NCBI GenBank assembly: GCA_032716605.1
Contig: CM064481.1
Span: 20,578,811 to 20,642,810, forward strand
Length of the DNA stretch: 64,000 nucleotides
Reading direction: 5' to 3'
Source of the DNA: Paralithodes platypus
Lineage: Eukaryota > Arthropoda > Malacostraca > Decapoda > Lithodidae
Both the position numbers and the translations under genes were made by a program. Of this stretch, positions 21,552 through 33,324 are shown piece by piece (position 1 is the stretch's first letter; every line of letters starts with the position of its first letter). Below the pieces are notes generated by a model. It was not told the DNA's origin. It worked only from the letters and a program-made list of their open reading frames with translations, and searched no databases.

Positions 21552-22697
21552 TTAAGAGTCAGAGAAAATAAAAATCAACTTTTGACATCGAAAAAAAAAT
21601 ATTTTTTTATATTTTTTTTTTTTTTTTTTTTTATTTTTTTTTGGCCCCTGGGCCATGCAAAATCTCAGTCCTCTACCTCCCCTCCTTCCCCACTTTCCTC
21701 CTCTCCTTCAGTTATCACCTATTTTCCCTGTTATTCCCTTATTCTGAGGTATATTTTCGTGCTAACATTAGAAATCCGATTGGAGGGTGTGGTCATCACT
21801 GATAGCAAGCGAGTGCAAGAGAGAGAGAGAGTATCGATCGACTGTGTCTCAGTGGCCTTGGGGGAAATTGGCGGGAAAGCAGATTGCCTCACCCATACAT
21901 TATACAACTCGCGGGCTATATCTCCGATTTTGACCATCCAAACGCTGTTTTCACTCGTTTTATTGTTGTTTCAGGTTAATACCTTTATAATCAACCCATA
22001 ATAGGCGCATATGGATAAATATTAATGCTATTAATGGCACAATGAATATTTTAGTGACGGAAACACCTCAAATACGTCAGCACAGGGGGACGTTTCCAAT
22101 TACCCCCATGCGCACTTCAGAGGTTAAGAGTCAGAGAAAAAAAAATCAACTTTTGACATAAATTTTTTGTTTTTTTTTTTTTTGTTTTTTTTGGGGGGGG
22201 GACCCCTGGGCCATGCAAAATATCAGTCCTCTACCTCCCCTCCTTCCCCACTTTCCTCCCCTCCTTCAGTTATCACCTATCAGTTATCACCTATTTTCCC
22301 TGTTATTCCCTTATTCTGAGGTATATTTTCGTGCTAACATTAGAAAGCCGGTTGCAGGGTGTGGTCATCACTGATAGAAAGCGAGTGCAAGAGAGAGAGA
22401 GAGAGTATCGATCGACTGTGTCTCAGTGGCCTTGGGGGAAATTGGCGGGAAAGCAGCTTGCCTCACCCATACATTATACAACTCGCGGGCTATATCTCCG
22501 ATTTTGACCATCCAAACGCTGTTTTCACTCGTTTTATTGTTGTTTCAGGTTAATACCTTTATAATCAACCCATAATAGGCGCGTATGGATAAGTATTAAT
22601 GCTATTTATGGTAAAATGAATATTTTAGTGACGGAAACACCTCAAATACATGCGCACAGGCAGAGGTGTCTAATTACCCCCATGCGCACTTGTTAGG
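21552..22697 (+). repeat. Tandem duplication of about 572 bp, bounded by TTAA
   Basis: Unit 1 (21552-22123) and unit 2 (22124-22697) are closely similar. Each starts TTAAGAGTCAGAGAAAA, has a T-rich run, a TGGGCCATGCAAAAT phrase and a GAGAGAGAG tract, and ends near CCCATGCGCACTT. TTAA occurs at all three boundaries. The ends are not inverted repeats, so this looks like a duplication rather than two transposons. Confidence 0.8.
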
Positions 22698-23235
22698 TTA
22701 AGTGTCGTCGGTGAGTGACGCTTCGGTCCTCTCTCACTTGGACCTGGCTCGCCGCTACGCCCTGGAGCGTCAGTACTCCCGCTCCAGGGCGCGCGTCTGG
22801 CGCTTCTCACCTGTCTTCTTTCACTTACCCTGGCCCCAGAGCTGGGCACTTTAGCCAACACTTCCGCAAATAGCCAATTCCGCCATGGCGGAAGTGTCAT
22901 TTTGTTGGCGAATTAGCGTTGGCGCCAAAATGGATGCCTATTTGCGGGTTTGAAGCTCTGGAAAGTACCTCCATGTTGCAAACCTCGAGTCCGCAAAATA
23001 AAAATTCCAGCCGCCAGCCAGCCCTGGGCTGCTCCTGCAGCTCCAGCCAAAAAAAAGTCATGTGACCAAGCCAACTACCCGTGTTCTGGAATCTAGGCCT
23101 ATACATCGGCTCTTCACGTTTGTTCACTTACTTAGTAGCAAGCGTCGAGCTAACACCTACAACACACAGCAGTCCAAGAGCTCCAACCTGCTAGCACTTC
23201 ATCTTTGTTTATATTTTCGGCCTATTGAAGTGAAC

Positions 23236-23427
23236 ATGGAGTCTACCATCATGCCTACCGCAGCTGCCAACAGCATGGGGAGCAGTTCACCACCATCATC
23301 CGACAGTGATGCTGCAGAGCATGCAGACATCGAGGACCTAAGCCACCCCTGGCCCCACCTAGAATCCTTCTATGTGCCTGTAATTACCAAGAAGATGTCT
23401 CTGGAGAACGGCTTTATAACTTTATAA
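23236..23427 (+). pseudogene. hAT transposase N-terminal fragment
   Basis: 63 codons from ATG at 23236: a Ser/Pro/Asp-rich leader, then SHPWPHLESFY, a phrase like the entry to the BED zinc finger of hAT transposases. The frame stops before the finger cysteines. It could instead be a first exon, but no downstream transposase is present inside the element. Confidence 0.5.
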
Positions 23428-23504
23428 TCTAGCCTAATTTAAGATAATAAAGTTAGGATATCGTTAATTTGATTGATAGCCTGTTAATTTTTAACCTAAA
23501 CTAA

Positions 23505-24320
23505 TGTTATTAGGCTACCCTAATCCCATCAAAATGCCTCAAAGCATGTAGGCCTAGGCTAAGTCTAACTTCTATATAGGCTAGGCTATATAGCCTAGGC
23601 CTAGGTTTATAATCACTAATCCCATCAAAATGCCTCAAAGCATGTAGGCTAAATATTGCATGTTCTAACTTCTAAATATAGCCTAGGCCTATAGGCTAAT
23701 TACTAATATAAGTAATTTTATTAGGCTAGGCCTAGGCTACCCTAATCCTATCAAAATGCCTCAAAGCATGTAGGCTAAATAATATTGCATTTTCTAACTT
23801 CTATATATATAGGCTAGCTTAGGTCTAGGCTATAATCAGTCAATCACTAATTCCATCAAAATGCCTCCAAGCATGTAGGCTAAATATTGCATGTTGTAAC
23901 TTCTATATATATATAGCCTAGGTCTAGGCTATAATCACTAATTTCATCAAATGCCTCAAAGCATGTAGGCTAAATATTGCATGTTCTAACTTTAATATAT
24001 AGCCTAGGCCTAGGTCTAGGCTATAATCAGTCACTAATTCCATCAAAATACTTCAAAGCATGTAGCCTAAATATTGCATGTTCTAACTTCTATATATATA
24101 GCCTAGGTCTAGGCTATAATCACTAATTCCATAAAAATGCCTCAAAGCATGTAGGCTAAATATTGCATGTTCTAACTTTAATATATAGCCTAGACCTAGG
24201 TCTAGGCTATAATCAGTTACTAATTCCATCAAAATGCCTCAAAGCATGTAGGCCTAGGCTAAATATTGCATGTTCTAACTTCTATGTATAGGCCTAGGCC
24301 TATAATCACACTCATTTTAT
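23505..24320 (+). repeat. Minisatellite of about 110 bp inside the hAT-like element
   Basis: Seven to eight diverged copies, each containing CCATCAAAATGCCTCAAAG, CATGTAGGCTAAATATTGCA, TTCTAACTTCTATATAT and AGCCTAGGTCTAGGCTA. The last phrase is itself palindromic. Confidence 0.88.
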
Positions 24321-25183
24321 TAGTGTCAAGTAGAAAGTTTTAATTTTGAAAGTATCATATACTGTAGGCCTAGACTAAATTTAGCCTACAATAAAATTTT
24401 ATTAAATTTTGATCTGAAGCTAGGCCTTTATTCTGAGCATTAAAATTAATAGGCCTAGGCTACTTTCTATTAAATTACTTAATCTATCTAAAGTAGACCT
24501 ATCTAGGCATATATAGCCTATTGCCATTCCCAAAGGGGGGACCACGAATAAATCGCCCCCTTGCACCTCTGTGATCCGGCGTACCTCCTCCTGAATGGTG
24601 CGGAATTGCGAATACTGATTATTACTGAAGCACTCTCCCCATAAACAAGTTGCCCCAACGTTTTACTGCCCATGTGGACAAACTAAGTGGCCTATGCTAT
24701 ATATATTAACCCTTTCACTGTGGGTGACGTTCTGGAATGTTTTGGCAATTTACAGCAATTTTCAAGCTTTAAAAGCCTGTATGTATATCCTTGAGGTCCA
24801 TGGAAGTTGGGCAACATTATATTTAAGTAAATATATATATTTATTGACATTAGAGATTGAATTTATTGATTTACCCTTGATTCTGCAGTTTAAATTTATA
24901 ATTAATAAAAAACGGTTTGCGTTTGCATATTTGCATTTGAGGACTAGAAATTTCACAAGGTTTGCACATTTGTGTTTGCTGAAGTTATGTTCTGGGTTTG
25001 CTGATTTGTGTTTGCTGACTTGATTTTTTGTTTGTGGTGCCCAGCTCTGCCTGGCCCTCAGACTATTAATAGGAGGTCGCCGTCCGCCCTGTAGCGTCGG
25101 TATTCCCGCTCCCGGGCGTGCGTCTGTCGCTTCGGCGCTGTCTTCTCCTTCTTTGGTGCCGCTCTGGACCGAGTGTGAGACCG

Positions 25184-25995
25184 CTATATCGTCTTCCCGC
25201 TCAAGCGTGGCCACCCCACCCTGGAGTGCTGGTTTTTCACGCTCCAGGTCGGTTTGTTTGGTTTTTCAGCTCCCTCTCTTCATGGTGTCTTCACCCGCCC
25301 TGGTGCGTGGGTTCTTCCCCCGCTCTGGGTCGGTCCTACTTGTCTCTGAGGGGCTTTGGTCAGTTTCTGGTGGCTGTGGCCCGCTCTGGAGCGTCTTGGG
25401 ACTGCTCCAGGGCGTGTTTACCCCGCCCTACGGCGGCGTGTGTTTCCCGCGTTTTTGGCTGTCCTGTTGTCCCGCCCCCGACCGGAGGGTACCTTGATGG
25501 TCCGCTCCTCTCTGGGTTTGGGTTGGGGAGTGCAGTGCTACTTGTCCATGCCTGTTGATGCATCGGTTCTGGTGGTTACTGCTTTGTGAGCGTGTGACCA
25601 CTATATCGTCCTCCCGCTCAAGCCTGACCGACCCGCCCTGGTGCGCTGGTTTTCACGCTCCAGGTCGGTTCGTTTGGTTTTTCGACTCCCTCTCTTCTTG
25701 GGTGTCTTCACCCGCCCTAGGGTGCGGGTTCTTCCTCCGCTCTGGGTCGTCCTCCTTGTCTCTGAGGTGCTTTGGTAAGGTTCTGGTGGCTGTGGCCCGC
25801 TCTGGAGTGTCTTGGGACCGCTCCAGGGTGTGTTTACCCCGCCCTACGGCGGCGTGTGTTTCACGCTTTTTTGGCTGTCCTGTTGTCCCGCCCCCGACCG
25901 GAGGGTACCTTGATGGTCCGCTCCTCTCTGGGTTTGGGTTGGAGAGTGCATTGCTACTTGTCCATGCCTGTTGATGCATCGGTTCTGGTATTTCA
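25184..25995 (+). repeat. 417-bp tandem duplication in DIRS 3 leader
   Basis: CTATATCGTC at 25184 recurs at 25601, and GATGCATCGGTTCTGG at 25557 recurs at 25973. Each unit carries several CGCTCCAGG/CGCTCTGG phrases. GC content is high, so long open frames cross it by chance; a frame conserved between the copies gives no recognisable protein. Confidence 0.85.
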
Positions 25996-26845
25996 TGCTC
26001 TTCTCCCGTTTCCCAGGCTGTGATCCGCTCCACTTTGGATGCACTCCTGTGCCTCCCTCGCCTCCGCCTAAGGCCTACAGGTACTGTCGCCTTATTTGTT
26101 CACCTGCTTGGGGTTTACATTGGGGGGGGGAATCTCGTTTCGCGAAGTGCTGTCATACTATCGGAGTGTTCCTAGGCTAGGCTACCTTCATGTCTGAAGG
26201 GGGGGGAGGGGCGCAGTCCTCTCTTTCTCTTTCATTTAGCCTCCTCATAGGGTTGCCTTCCCTATTAGGGTCTCTTCCTGGCCCATAGAGGCCTAGTGAT
26301 GAGCCCTGGTTACCTCCGTTAGTGGGTCGCTCTTCCGACTGTTGTTGGGGTGGCGTTCGTGGCCTAGCCTTCGTCGATGGGGGGCTGTTGCTAATTCTTC
26401 ACACTGTTACCAATTCGGTCTGGCATGTCATGCATGGCTCCTCCAAAATCTCAGAAATGTGAAACCTTCTTGGTATTTTTTGGGTTGGCAACAGTGTCAG
26501 AGTTCCTTCTCTGGTCCGTCTGCCGCATACCCCAGGATCCCCGCACATGCGGTCTTCGGTGATCCTCTGATTGTTTGGCCGCTCTCTGCCGTCCGACATA
26601 CTGGTCGTGCTAACATTCCTGCTCAACCGTGGTTTTGCAGTGGGCTCTACGTTCCGACGTCGAGCTTCTTTTTTCCCTGCCCCTCTTTAGGGTAGGCCAA
26701 CTTTTTGCTTAGCCTAACTTTTGGGGGGGGGGGGGCATTTTGGATGTCAGACACTGTTGCCTCCTAGACTTGCTCTAGCTTGCCTGTCTACGGTTTTTCT
26801 AACCCATCTAAGGGGCACCAGTTTTCGTCTGATTCCAGCTCCTGC
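25996..26845 (+). other. Non-coding leader of DIRS element 3 with G tracts
   Basis: No recognisable gene. G runs occur near 26125, 26202 and 26722. Confidence 0.4.
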
Positions 26846-26847
26846 GA

Positions 26848-27005
26848 CTCGGTCTTCCCCTACCTTGAACTCACCAATACCTTGAGTTCCTGGGAAGCTG
26901 TCTTCACCTATTTTGGACTCACCAATGCCTTGAGGTTCCTGAGCCACGGTCTTATCCTACATTGTGCTCACCGGTACCTTGAGAGGTTTTTTCCTTCCAC
27001 CCTCA
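26848..27005 (+). repeat. Short direct repeats upstream of element 3 gag
   Basis: About three copies of a roughly 53-bp phrase containing ACTCACCAATACCTTGAG, diverging to GCTCACCGGTACCTTGAG. Confidence 0.6.
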
Positions 27006-27357
27006 CCGGTGCCGCGGGTATCTAGGATGGGCTGCAATCGGCTCGCTCCTCCCTGGTGCGTGGATGACTCCCGCTCCCGGTCGGTCCTCTGACTCGACAC
27101 CTTCTCTTACCAGACCGCTCTATTACGAGCCTCTGGCATCTGGGTTAGGGCCTCCCGGGGCCCGTTCCGCCCTCGGGTGGGTTCTATCCTACTCTAGGTC
27201 GGGCCTAACTTTGCCTCTCTTCTCTTTTCCCACGGACGCTCCCACGTCAACTGTGATGCTAGACAAATCGGTTGGAACGCTTGGATGTAGATATCTGATG
27301 ATTTTACTGGCCTTTCCCCTTTACTAAGGTCAACTGCCTACTGGCCCAGCAACCCCT

Positions 27358-28740
27358 GTGGTGGCGGCCGCGGCTCTGCCTGCGCCAGCCCCCTCTCCGG
27401 CTCCTTCACCGTCTTTCGTCGTGCTGCCTGGGTGCGGGCTGGGGATGGTTGTCCAGCCCGTTAGTGTTTCCCCACTGTCTAAGTTTAAGATTCCCAAACG
27501 TGTCCTCCCGTCTTTGTATGGCGAGCCTGCGTCTTGGCAGAATGTGGTGGCTACTCACCCGGAGCGTGCCGCCACTCATGCACGGGGGGAACGGCCAGTT
27601 GCTGAGAATTGGAATATGCAGATTAGTGCTCCGGGTATCTTCCGGGCACTGACTCCGGACGGCCTAGTCCCAGAGGTGGATATCCGGCCTCACTCCAGTA
27701 GGTCGGATTTGCAGTTTTTTACATACCGTCCTAGGGTATCTCCCTCTGGGTCTACACGTTTCTGGTCGGACTACACCCGCTGAGACATCTTAGCTGATGC
27801 TCCCGCTCTGTCAGCCATTGCCGGTCTTCCTCTGGTGAAGAGTGCTCGCGATGCTGCAGGCAACATCATGCTCGAGCTCACCAATCTTGAGGACGGACCT
27901 TGGGATCGGTGGCTGGCGGAGGGGGTTGGTTTTGCCGTCAGGTCTGCTGTGGGCTTTGTTTCTCTCCCGCCACCTGACAACACTTTTGTGTCTGGGCTAG
28001 TCCTGTCATCGTCCGGGGTCTCTCCCACATATTGGTCATGGCTGAATGCCCCTACCATTGTGTTCAACCAGTTGCCCACGTCTTTCTTCGTGCTATCGGA
28101 GAAGAGTGCCCTCGATCGGGATCACCGGCTCCGGCAACGCGCCGCTCGCTTGCTCTCCACCCTCCTCCTGCTGTTCCATATGGCGAGGATTCACCTCCGA
28201 CTTCTTGAAGCCGAGCCTGCTGGTGACCTCAAGAATGGTTGGGAGACCTTGCGGCGTGTGCAGCTGCAGCTTGCCCTGACCTCAGTGGGTGACCTTCCGG
28301 GTGCCGTCCATCAGGCTGCTAAGTGTAGACCGTCGCTGCGGGTGGCCTTCTGTAAGAAGGCGCCCGCGAAGATCAGGACGAAGCTGCTCCTCTCTGAGCT
28401 CGCACCTGAGGGTCTCTTCTCGGATGGTGCGTGGCAAGAGACTTACCTCTTTGCGACTGCGGGACACTTCGCACCCAGTGTTTCTGGGGCGTCGCGGCCT
28501 CCCGCAGCCGCTTCCTCCCAGGGTCGTGGGAGGAAGGCCGGTCCGCCGAGGGGACGCCGGCCTTGGCGAGGAGCCATCGATGGGCGACGCCTAGGGGGTA
28601 GGGGACGGGCAATGCACCCTTCTGTCCGCCGCTCGTCTCTTCGCCCATCTCGTCCGCTCGCCATTGAGGCGTCCTCGCGGCGTACCGACCAGAGGCAGGT
28701 GCATCGCCGCCCTGCGCAGGATCCTCCGCGCAGATTTTAG
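27358..28740 (+). pseudogene. DIRS element 3 gag, one in-frame stop
   Basis: Capsid-like protein packaging the DIRS RNA. A Pro/Ala-rich start is followed by SLYGEPASWQNVV, then EDGPWDRWLAEGVGFAVR (compare GPWVERAAEAQQFA in element 4), a helical region (DRDHRLRQRAARLLSTLLL) and an Arg/Gly-rich tail (RGRKAGPPRGRRPWRG). A TGA at 27781-27783 splits a frame that is otherwise continuous from 27358 to 28740. The start is uncertain because no Met-led alignment is available. Confidence 0.78.
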
Positions 28741-30702
28741 GGACGCGGTCGCTGCGGGGGAGGGGGTGCCCGTGGTGGTCAGTCTCGCCGCGGCAAGACT
28801 GCCGACTATGCTGGCTCAGCACACCGCTAGTTCCTCCTGGGTTTTTTCCCCCTTCTCTCCCGACCTCCTCCCCGCACGAGTGTTGAGGCTCACACAAGGG
28901 GCCCCTCCCGACCTCTTTTACCCCCACTATCAGCAATGGCCTCGCCGATCGTGGGCGCGTCGGGTTGTGGTGCGGGATCTGTCTTGGAGGGGGCGGTCTA
29001 GGCCCCCTCTCAGACGTCCTCCCCGACATCGGCACGTCTCTCCAGACGTGGCCACGGTTATCATGTCAATGCTCGAGCATGGGATTGTTCGGGTAGTCTC
29101 GCCACTCAAGCGGGTCTTCCTCTCACATGTTTTTCTGGTCCTGCAGAAGGACTGCGATGCGATGAGACCGGTGGTCGACCTGTCGTGCATCAATTTGCAT
29201 ATCGTGAACGACCGCTTTCGGATGCTCACCATCAGTCAGGTGCGGTTGGCGCTCCGTCCCGGCTGCTGGGTGAAAACCCTGGATCTCAAGGACGCATATT
29301 GGCATGTGCTGCTTGCACCTCGGTTCCAGTGCTATCTGGCGCTCCATCTGCACGCAATGGTGTTCACGTTCGACAGGCTGCCCTTCGGTCTCAATATCGC
29401 ACCACGAGTCTTTACGTAACTCGTCCAGTAGGCTCTGACTCCCCTGCTCCATCAGGGGATTCAGCTCCTGTTTTACTTGGACGATTAGCTCATCTCCGCA
29501 GACTCTCCCACTCAATGTGCACAACACACTCTCCTTGTCATCCACCACATCACAAGTTTAGGTTTCAAGATAAACGTTCCCACGTCATGCCTCACCCTGT
29601 CACAAGACGTGACGTGGGTAGGCCTGGACTGGGACATGGCGAGCGCGACCATCGGACAGAGTCGGGTGAACGCCTCGCAGATTCGAAAGAAACTTTTCGC
29701 TGTGTTGCACTCGGTCTCCATTACCGGGTAACTCTGGGACTCGTTGATCGGGTCGCTCCATTGGGTGTGTCTGACCATTCCCCTAGGGAGGCTCGGGATC
29801 AAAACGCCTGATTCAACTGGGCGACAAAGCATTCTCACTGCTGCCTCCACGTCGGCTTTGTCCGATTCCGCGCTCGTTCCATTTGCTTTTGACACACTGG
29901 GTTGTTCGGGGCAAGCTCGCGGGAGCTGTGCCTTGGACTTCGCCCCCTGCCGACCATCTGGATATACACCGATGCGTCGAGCGAGGTGGGATGGGGCTCC
30001 CAGTCCAACATGGGTCACCAACACCAAGGCAAGTGGTCAGGTCTCACTCCCTTACACTTAAACGTCTTGAAACTGTTGGTCCCGTTGTTCTTCTTGCGGG
30101 TTCATGGACAAGCCCTTCCCGGCAGATCGTTGGCCTTCCGGATGGACAACATGACTGCAGTTCATTGCGTACAAAAACTGGGCTCCTCCAGATCCGCGGT
30201 GCTTCAGGGTCTGGCGGAGGAACTGTTTTTTCAGGCAGTTCGTTACAACATTCCGCTGCATGCATCCTACCTGCCCGGGTCTGCCAACCTGTGGGCAGAT
30301 GCTCTGTCTCGGGGACGGAGCACCCAGGTAGCATGGTCATTCCAGCGAACCGTATTCGACGACCTGGCAGCCTCCTGGGGTGTTCCACAGGTCGCCTTGT
30401 TCGTTTCTCCCGAGACGACTAAGTTGCCTGTGTTCCTGACCCGCTGGATTCGCACTCCAGCGGGGGGACCAGATGCTTTCAGCGAGGACTGGACCACGTG
30501 GCAGTCACTGTACGTGTTTCCGCCACCCGACGCACTTTTGTTGTGCAAGGTCCTCCACAGGCTGAGAGAGTACCAGGTCATAGTTTGGTTGTTCGCGCCC
30601 CTATGGCCGGCCCAAGCCTGGTACGCTCAGCTGATACGATGGTGCCGGATCCCGTGCCCCTGTCGGTCTCGAGCTTCCACTTGGGGTCGAATGGAGACCT
30701 AG
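28664..30702 (+). pseudogene. DIRS element 3 ORF2: RT, RNase H and methyltransferase-like region, disabled
   Basis: RT motifs: FLVLQKDCDAMRPVVDLS, motif A LDLKDAYWHVLL, motif B LPFGLNIAPRVF, box LLFYLDD. In-frame stops are TAA 29417, TAG 29429 and TAG 29486, the last replacing Trp after YLDD. After further breaks RNase H reads from TDASSEVGWG at about 29962 through AFRMDNMTAVHCVQ to ASYLPGSANLWADALSRG near 30310. Then come LFVSPETTKLP, FPPPDALLLCK and LFAPLWPAQAWY. The likely frame is close to element 1, so the two are the same lineage. Confidence 0.88.
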
Positions 30703-30939
30703 GGACCTCGTTGGCATTCGCATCGTGGATGTTTAGGAGGCAGGGTGGCTCCCCTTGTTTGGACAATTATTACCTACCAAATTCACTCTACCCGGATCCC
30801 GTGCCCCTGTCGGTCTCGAGCTTCCACTTGGGGTCGAACGGAGACCTAGGGACCTCGTTGGCATTCGCATCGTGGATGTTTGGGAGGCAGGGTGGCTCCC
30901 CTTGTTTGGACGATTATTACCTACCAAATTCTCTCTACT
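30646..30939 (+). repeat. 147-bp in-frame tandem duplication before the element 3 recombinase
   Basis: CGGATCCCGTGCCCCTGTC at 30646 recurs at 30793. The 147-base period is 49 codons, so the reading frame is kept. The unit covers the join between the methyltransferase-like region and the recombinase. Confidence 0.88.
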
Positions 30940-31857
30940 TTGGACGCCATCTACATGGAAGATATATGACTCTCCCTGGCGCTGCCTTACTTGGTGGTTA
31001 CACAACTCTTCACAGGCACCTCCGTCAGTGGCGCTTGTGTTTCACTTCCTCAATTGTTTATTTGAGAAGCGTCACTACCTGTCCAACACATTTAGGACCC
31101 GCCTATCTGCCATTCGCGTGCCTTTTGAGAACCTCACGGGGTTGGTCGTTCCTCAGAATGAACTGGAGTTCTTCATGCAAGCCTGCTTTCGGCTCGGACC
31201 ACCCCCGCGTCAGATTCTCCCTCAGTGGTCTCTGGCGGCGGCTCTCAAATGGCTCTCGTCTGCGGCCTACACTCTTCACTCCACACCTGACAGATTCCTT
31301 TGCAAGCCACTGTTTCTTCTAGCTTTAGCTACGGGTGAGAGGGTATCGGAGTGGGCTGCCATGTCTCGGGGCCCAGAACTGCTTGCGGTTTGCTCCCATC
31401 CTCCGGTCGGTAACTTTGGCTAAGTCTGTTCATTTTCTTGCTAAGAACGAACGAGAGGCACACGTGTTTAAGCCTTTCCCGGTCCCCGCTCTTAAGCGCG
31501 GCTGTCGTCGTCACACGTTGTGCCCTGTTCTTTCGCTTCATTCATTTGTTCATTCCACTGTGCCGGCGTCGGGGTTGGCGCTCTGGGTGGCGCCTAAGCC
31601 CGGTAGGAGGTTGACCAAACGTGCTGTGGGACTACGCCTGTGTCGCGTCGTTAAGGATAGCAATCCTCTGGTTCGGGGTTCGGCGCATGACATTCGGTCT
31701 TCTGCGGCCACGCTCCACTTCCTTCCCAATCACTTCCTCAGGGATATTGCTGACACAGGGCTGTGGTCTTCCCCCGACACGTTTGTCTCCTCCTATCTGT
31801 CCATGTCCACAGACAGGCCGGGGCGTCCTTGTGTTGCGTTGGGCCAAAGGGTTCCTC
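30755..31857 (+). pseudogene. DIRS element 3 tyrosine recombinase, frameshifted
   Basis: The first part (frame to 31423) shows the core-binding region, LGPPPRQILPQWS and the catalytic Arg in LATGERVSEWAAM. A frameshift near 31370-31390 moves to the frame with FLAKNEREAHVF, ALWVAPKPGRRLTKRA, GSAHDIRSSAATL (HxxR), GLWSSPDTFVSSYLSMS (Trp and Tyr) and VALGQRV. The His before TF in other copies is Asp here. Confidence 0.85.
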
Positions 31858-31910
31858 TATGCTTGTCCTTCCCCCTACTGTCTTTCTCCTATCCTGTCCG
31901 CCCCACTTTT

Positions 31911-31931
31911 GGGGGGAGGGGGGGGGGGGGG
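31911..31931 (+). other. G tract of DIRS element 3
   Basis: Six G's, an A, then fourteen G's just after the recombinase region. A second run of eleven G's is at 32311-32321. Confidence 0.75.
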
Positions 31932-32420
31932 AGGGACTATGGGTTGCACATATATGTATGTAATGTCACCTAGGGTTAAGGACCTTCCCTAGGCTTAAGG
32001 ATCTTGTTTTTCATTTCCTTCATTACTACATTATATGTTTGAAAGGTAGATGTTACTGTATGTTTCATTACTTTCTTCCCGTCATCACATTCTGTTCGTT
32101 ATGCATCACCCGCTTGTGTCATGCTCATGCATTGTCATTGGGGTGTTTGTCCTACTGTTTTCTAGTAGTCCACAGAATTAAGTGTTCAGTCCCTTATCTA
32201 CTGGGTGTCACTTATCACCTCCGGCACTTTTTTCATTGTGCGCGGTGCTGTTAGCGATGTTTACACTTGGTCTTATCCGGTGTAGTGCTTCCTACTTTAC
32301 TCCATATAAAGGGGGGGGGGGCATCCTGTCTTCCATATCCACCATTATGATATGTAACATTCATACAATTAGGTTAAGATCTAAAAAGAACATGACATGA
32401 CTGTACGTGGCCTCTCTTAA

Positions 32421-33324
32421 CCCGTGGAGCCCCGGCTAGTTTTGTATTGTTTGTTCACCAGAACCCGGCCGGTTTTCAATTTTTTTTTTTATTCCAGAAA
32501 CAATAGCGAATGGGTTAGGAATGAAGGAAAAACCACGAAAAACCGCTCAAAAAGCTTAACCCTCCAGCCCCGGCTATGTATTATATATATATTCCTCGAA
32601 ACCCGGGTGTTTTGTCCAAAAAACGTCTAGGCTAGGCTACCGTATATTCGTTAATCAGACTGCTTCCCGCATTCCCGCGCATCCCCAAGCGTAGCTGTGT
32701 TATTTACCTGTAGAATGGCATTAAGTAGAGCTCTCTAAGTCAACTGGTTGAGCTGTGATGATGATTTCATTGGAGATAACTTTATGGCCAAAACAGCCAC
32801 TTTACACCACTTTTCGATACTTAACAACAACATACAGGCGACGCTCTCCTTCTTGTGGCCGGAGATGCGGGGCGTCGGTCCAGCCGGCTGTTGTTTACAT
32901 GCGTCGGACACGACGCACACGAAGCTCACAGGCTTTCAACCACTGGGCGTTCAAGAGGCCTTCCGGGTACCTTTTATATGCTTTTTTATGGGCGTTCAAG
33001 AGCCCTTCCGTGGTGAGAGGGTTAAAGAATGGTCCTACAGACCCCCCGAAAACGTATTTTACAAGAGTAAAAAATTGAAGGCAATTACCCCAAAAAAACA
33101 GGTTATTGCGCGCTCACGCGTACGCATGTGGACTTTGAGAGTTTTCAACCGTCGGCACGGTTGCGTGGGATACGTACACAGTTCCCATACAAATCTGAGC
33201 CCTCTCGAGTGGCTACACCTGAGGTTACGGTCGGAGCAATTAGGGTGACTCGTCAGACGCGTCGCTGGGGCTATGCGTTACATACATCGCCGACGCACCA
33301 GACGCGTCGCTGGGGCTCCACGGG
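32421..33324 (+). mobile_element. TTAA-inserted MITE (outer element 1), piggyBac type
   Basis: Flanked by TTAA at 32417-32420 and 33325-33328. The ends CCCGTGGAGCCCC are inverted and perfect over 13 bases. The 438 bases outside the nested copy carry subterminal GACGCGTCGCTGGGGCT repeats near the right end. No coding capacity. It is nested in the 3' region of DIRS element 3 and contains another TTAA element. Confidence 0.85.
32560..33021 (+). mobile_element. TTAA-inserted MITE (inner copy 1) sharing an end with the piggyBac element
   Basis: 462 bp flanked by TTAA at 32556-32559 and 33022-33025. The left end CCCTCCAGCCCCGG is the same as the left end of the piggyBac element at 61530. The block GAATGGCATTAAGTAGAG starts at 32713, 153 bases from the terminus, as in the autonomous element. 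The right end, read inward, is CCCTCTCACCACGGAAG. Confidence 0.9.

Larger units (their letters stand above)
22837..25049 (+). mobile_element. hAT-like DNA transposon, non-autonomous
   Basis: Perfect 13-bp terminal inverted repeats (CAGAGCTGGGCAC at 22837-22849, complement at 25037-25049) are flanked by perfect 8-bp target duplications CCTGGCCC at 22829-22836 and 25050-25057. The CAG start and 8-bp duplication are hAT hallmarks. The 2213-bp element keeps only a short N-terminal frame; the rest is an AT-rich minisatellite and a TTTGCATTTG-rich right end. It sits in the leader of DIRS element 3. Confidence 0.92.

Noticed and set aside
24706..24740. TTAACCCTTTCACTG as another TTAA element end inside the hAT-like element
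   Set aside because: No partner GGG-TTAA end was found within the hAT-like element.
25118..26023. Several open frames of 80-146 codons on both strands in the element 3 leader
   Set aside because: They lie in a 417-bp GC-rich tandem duplication and show no domain. The similarity between the two copies is explained by the duplication.
27771..29548. Long minus-strand frames across gag and RT of element 3
   Set aside because: Shadows of the plus-strand gag and RT, which have recognisable motifs.
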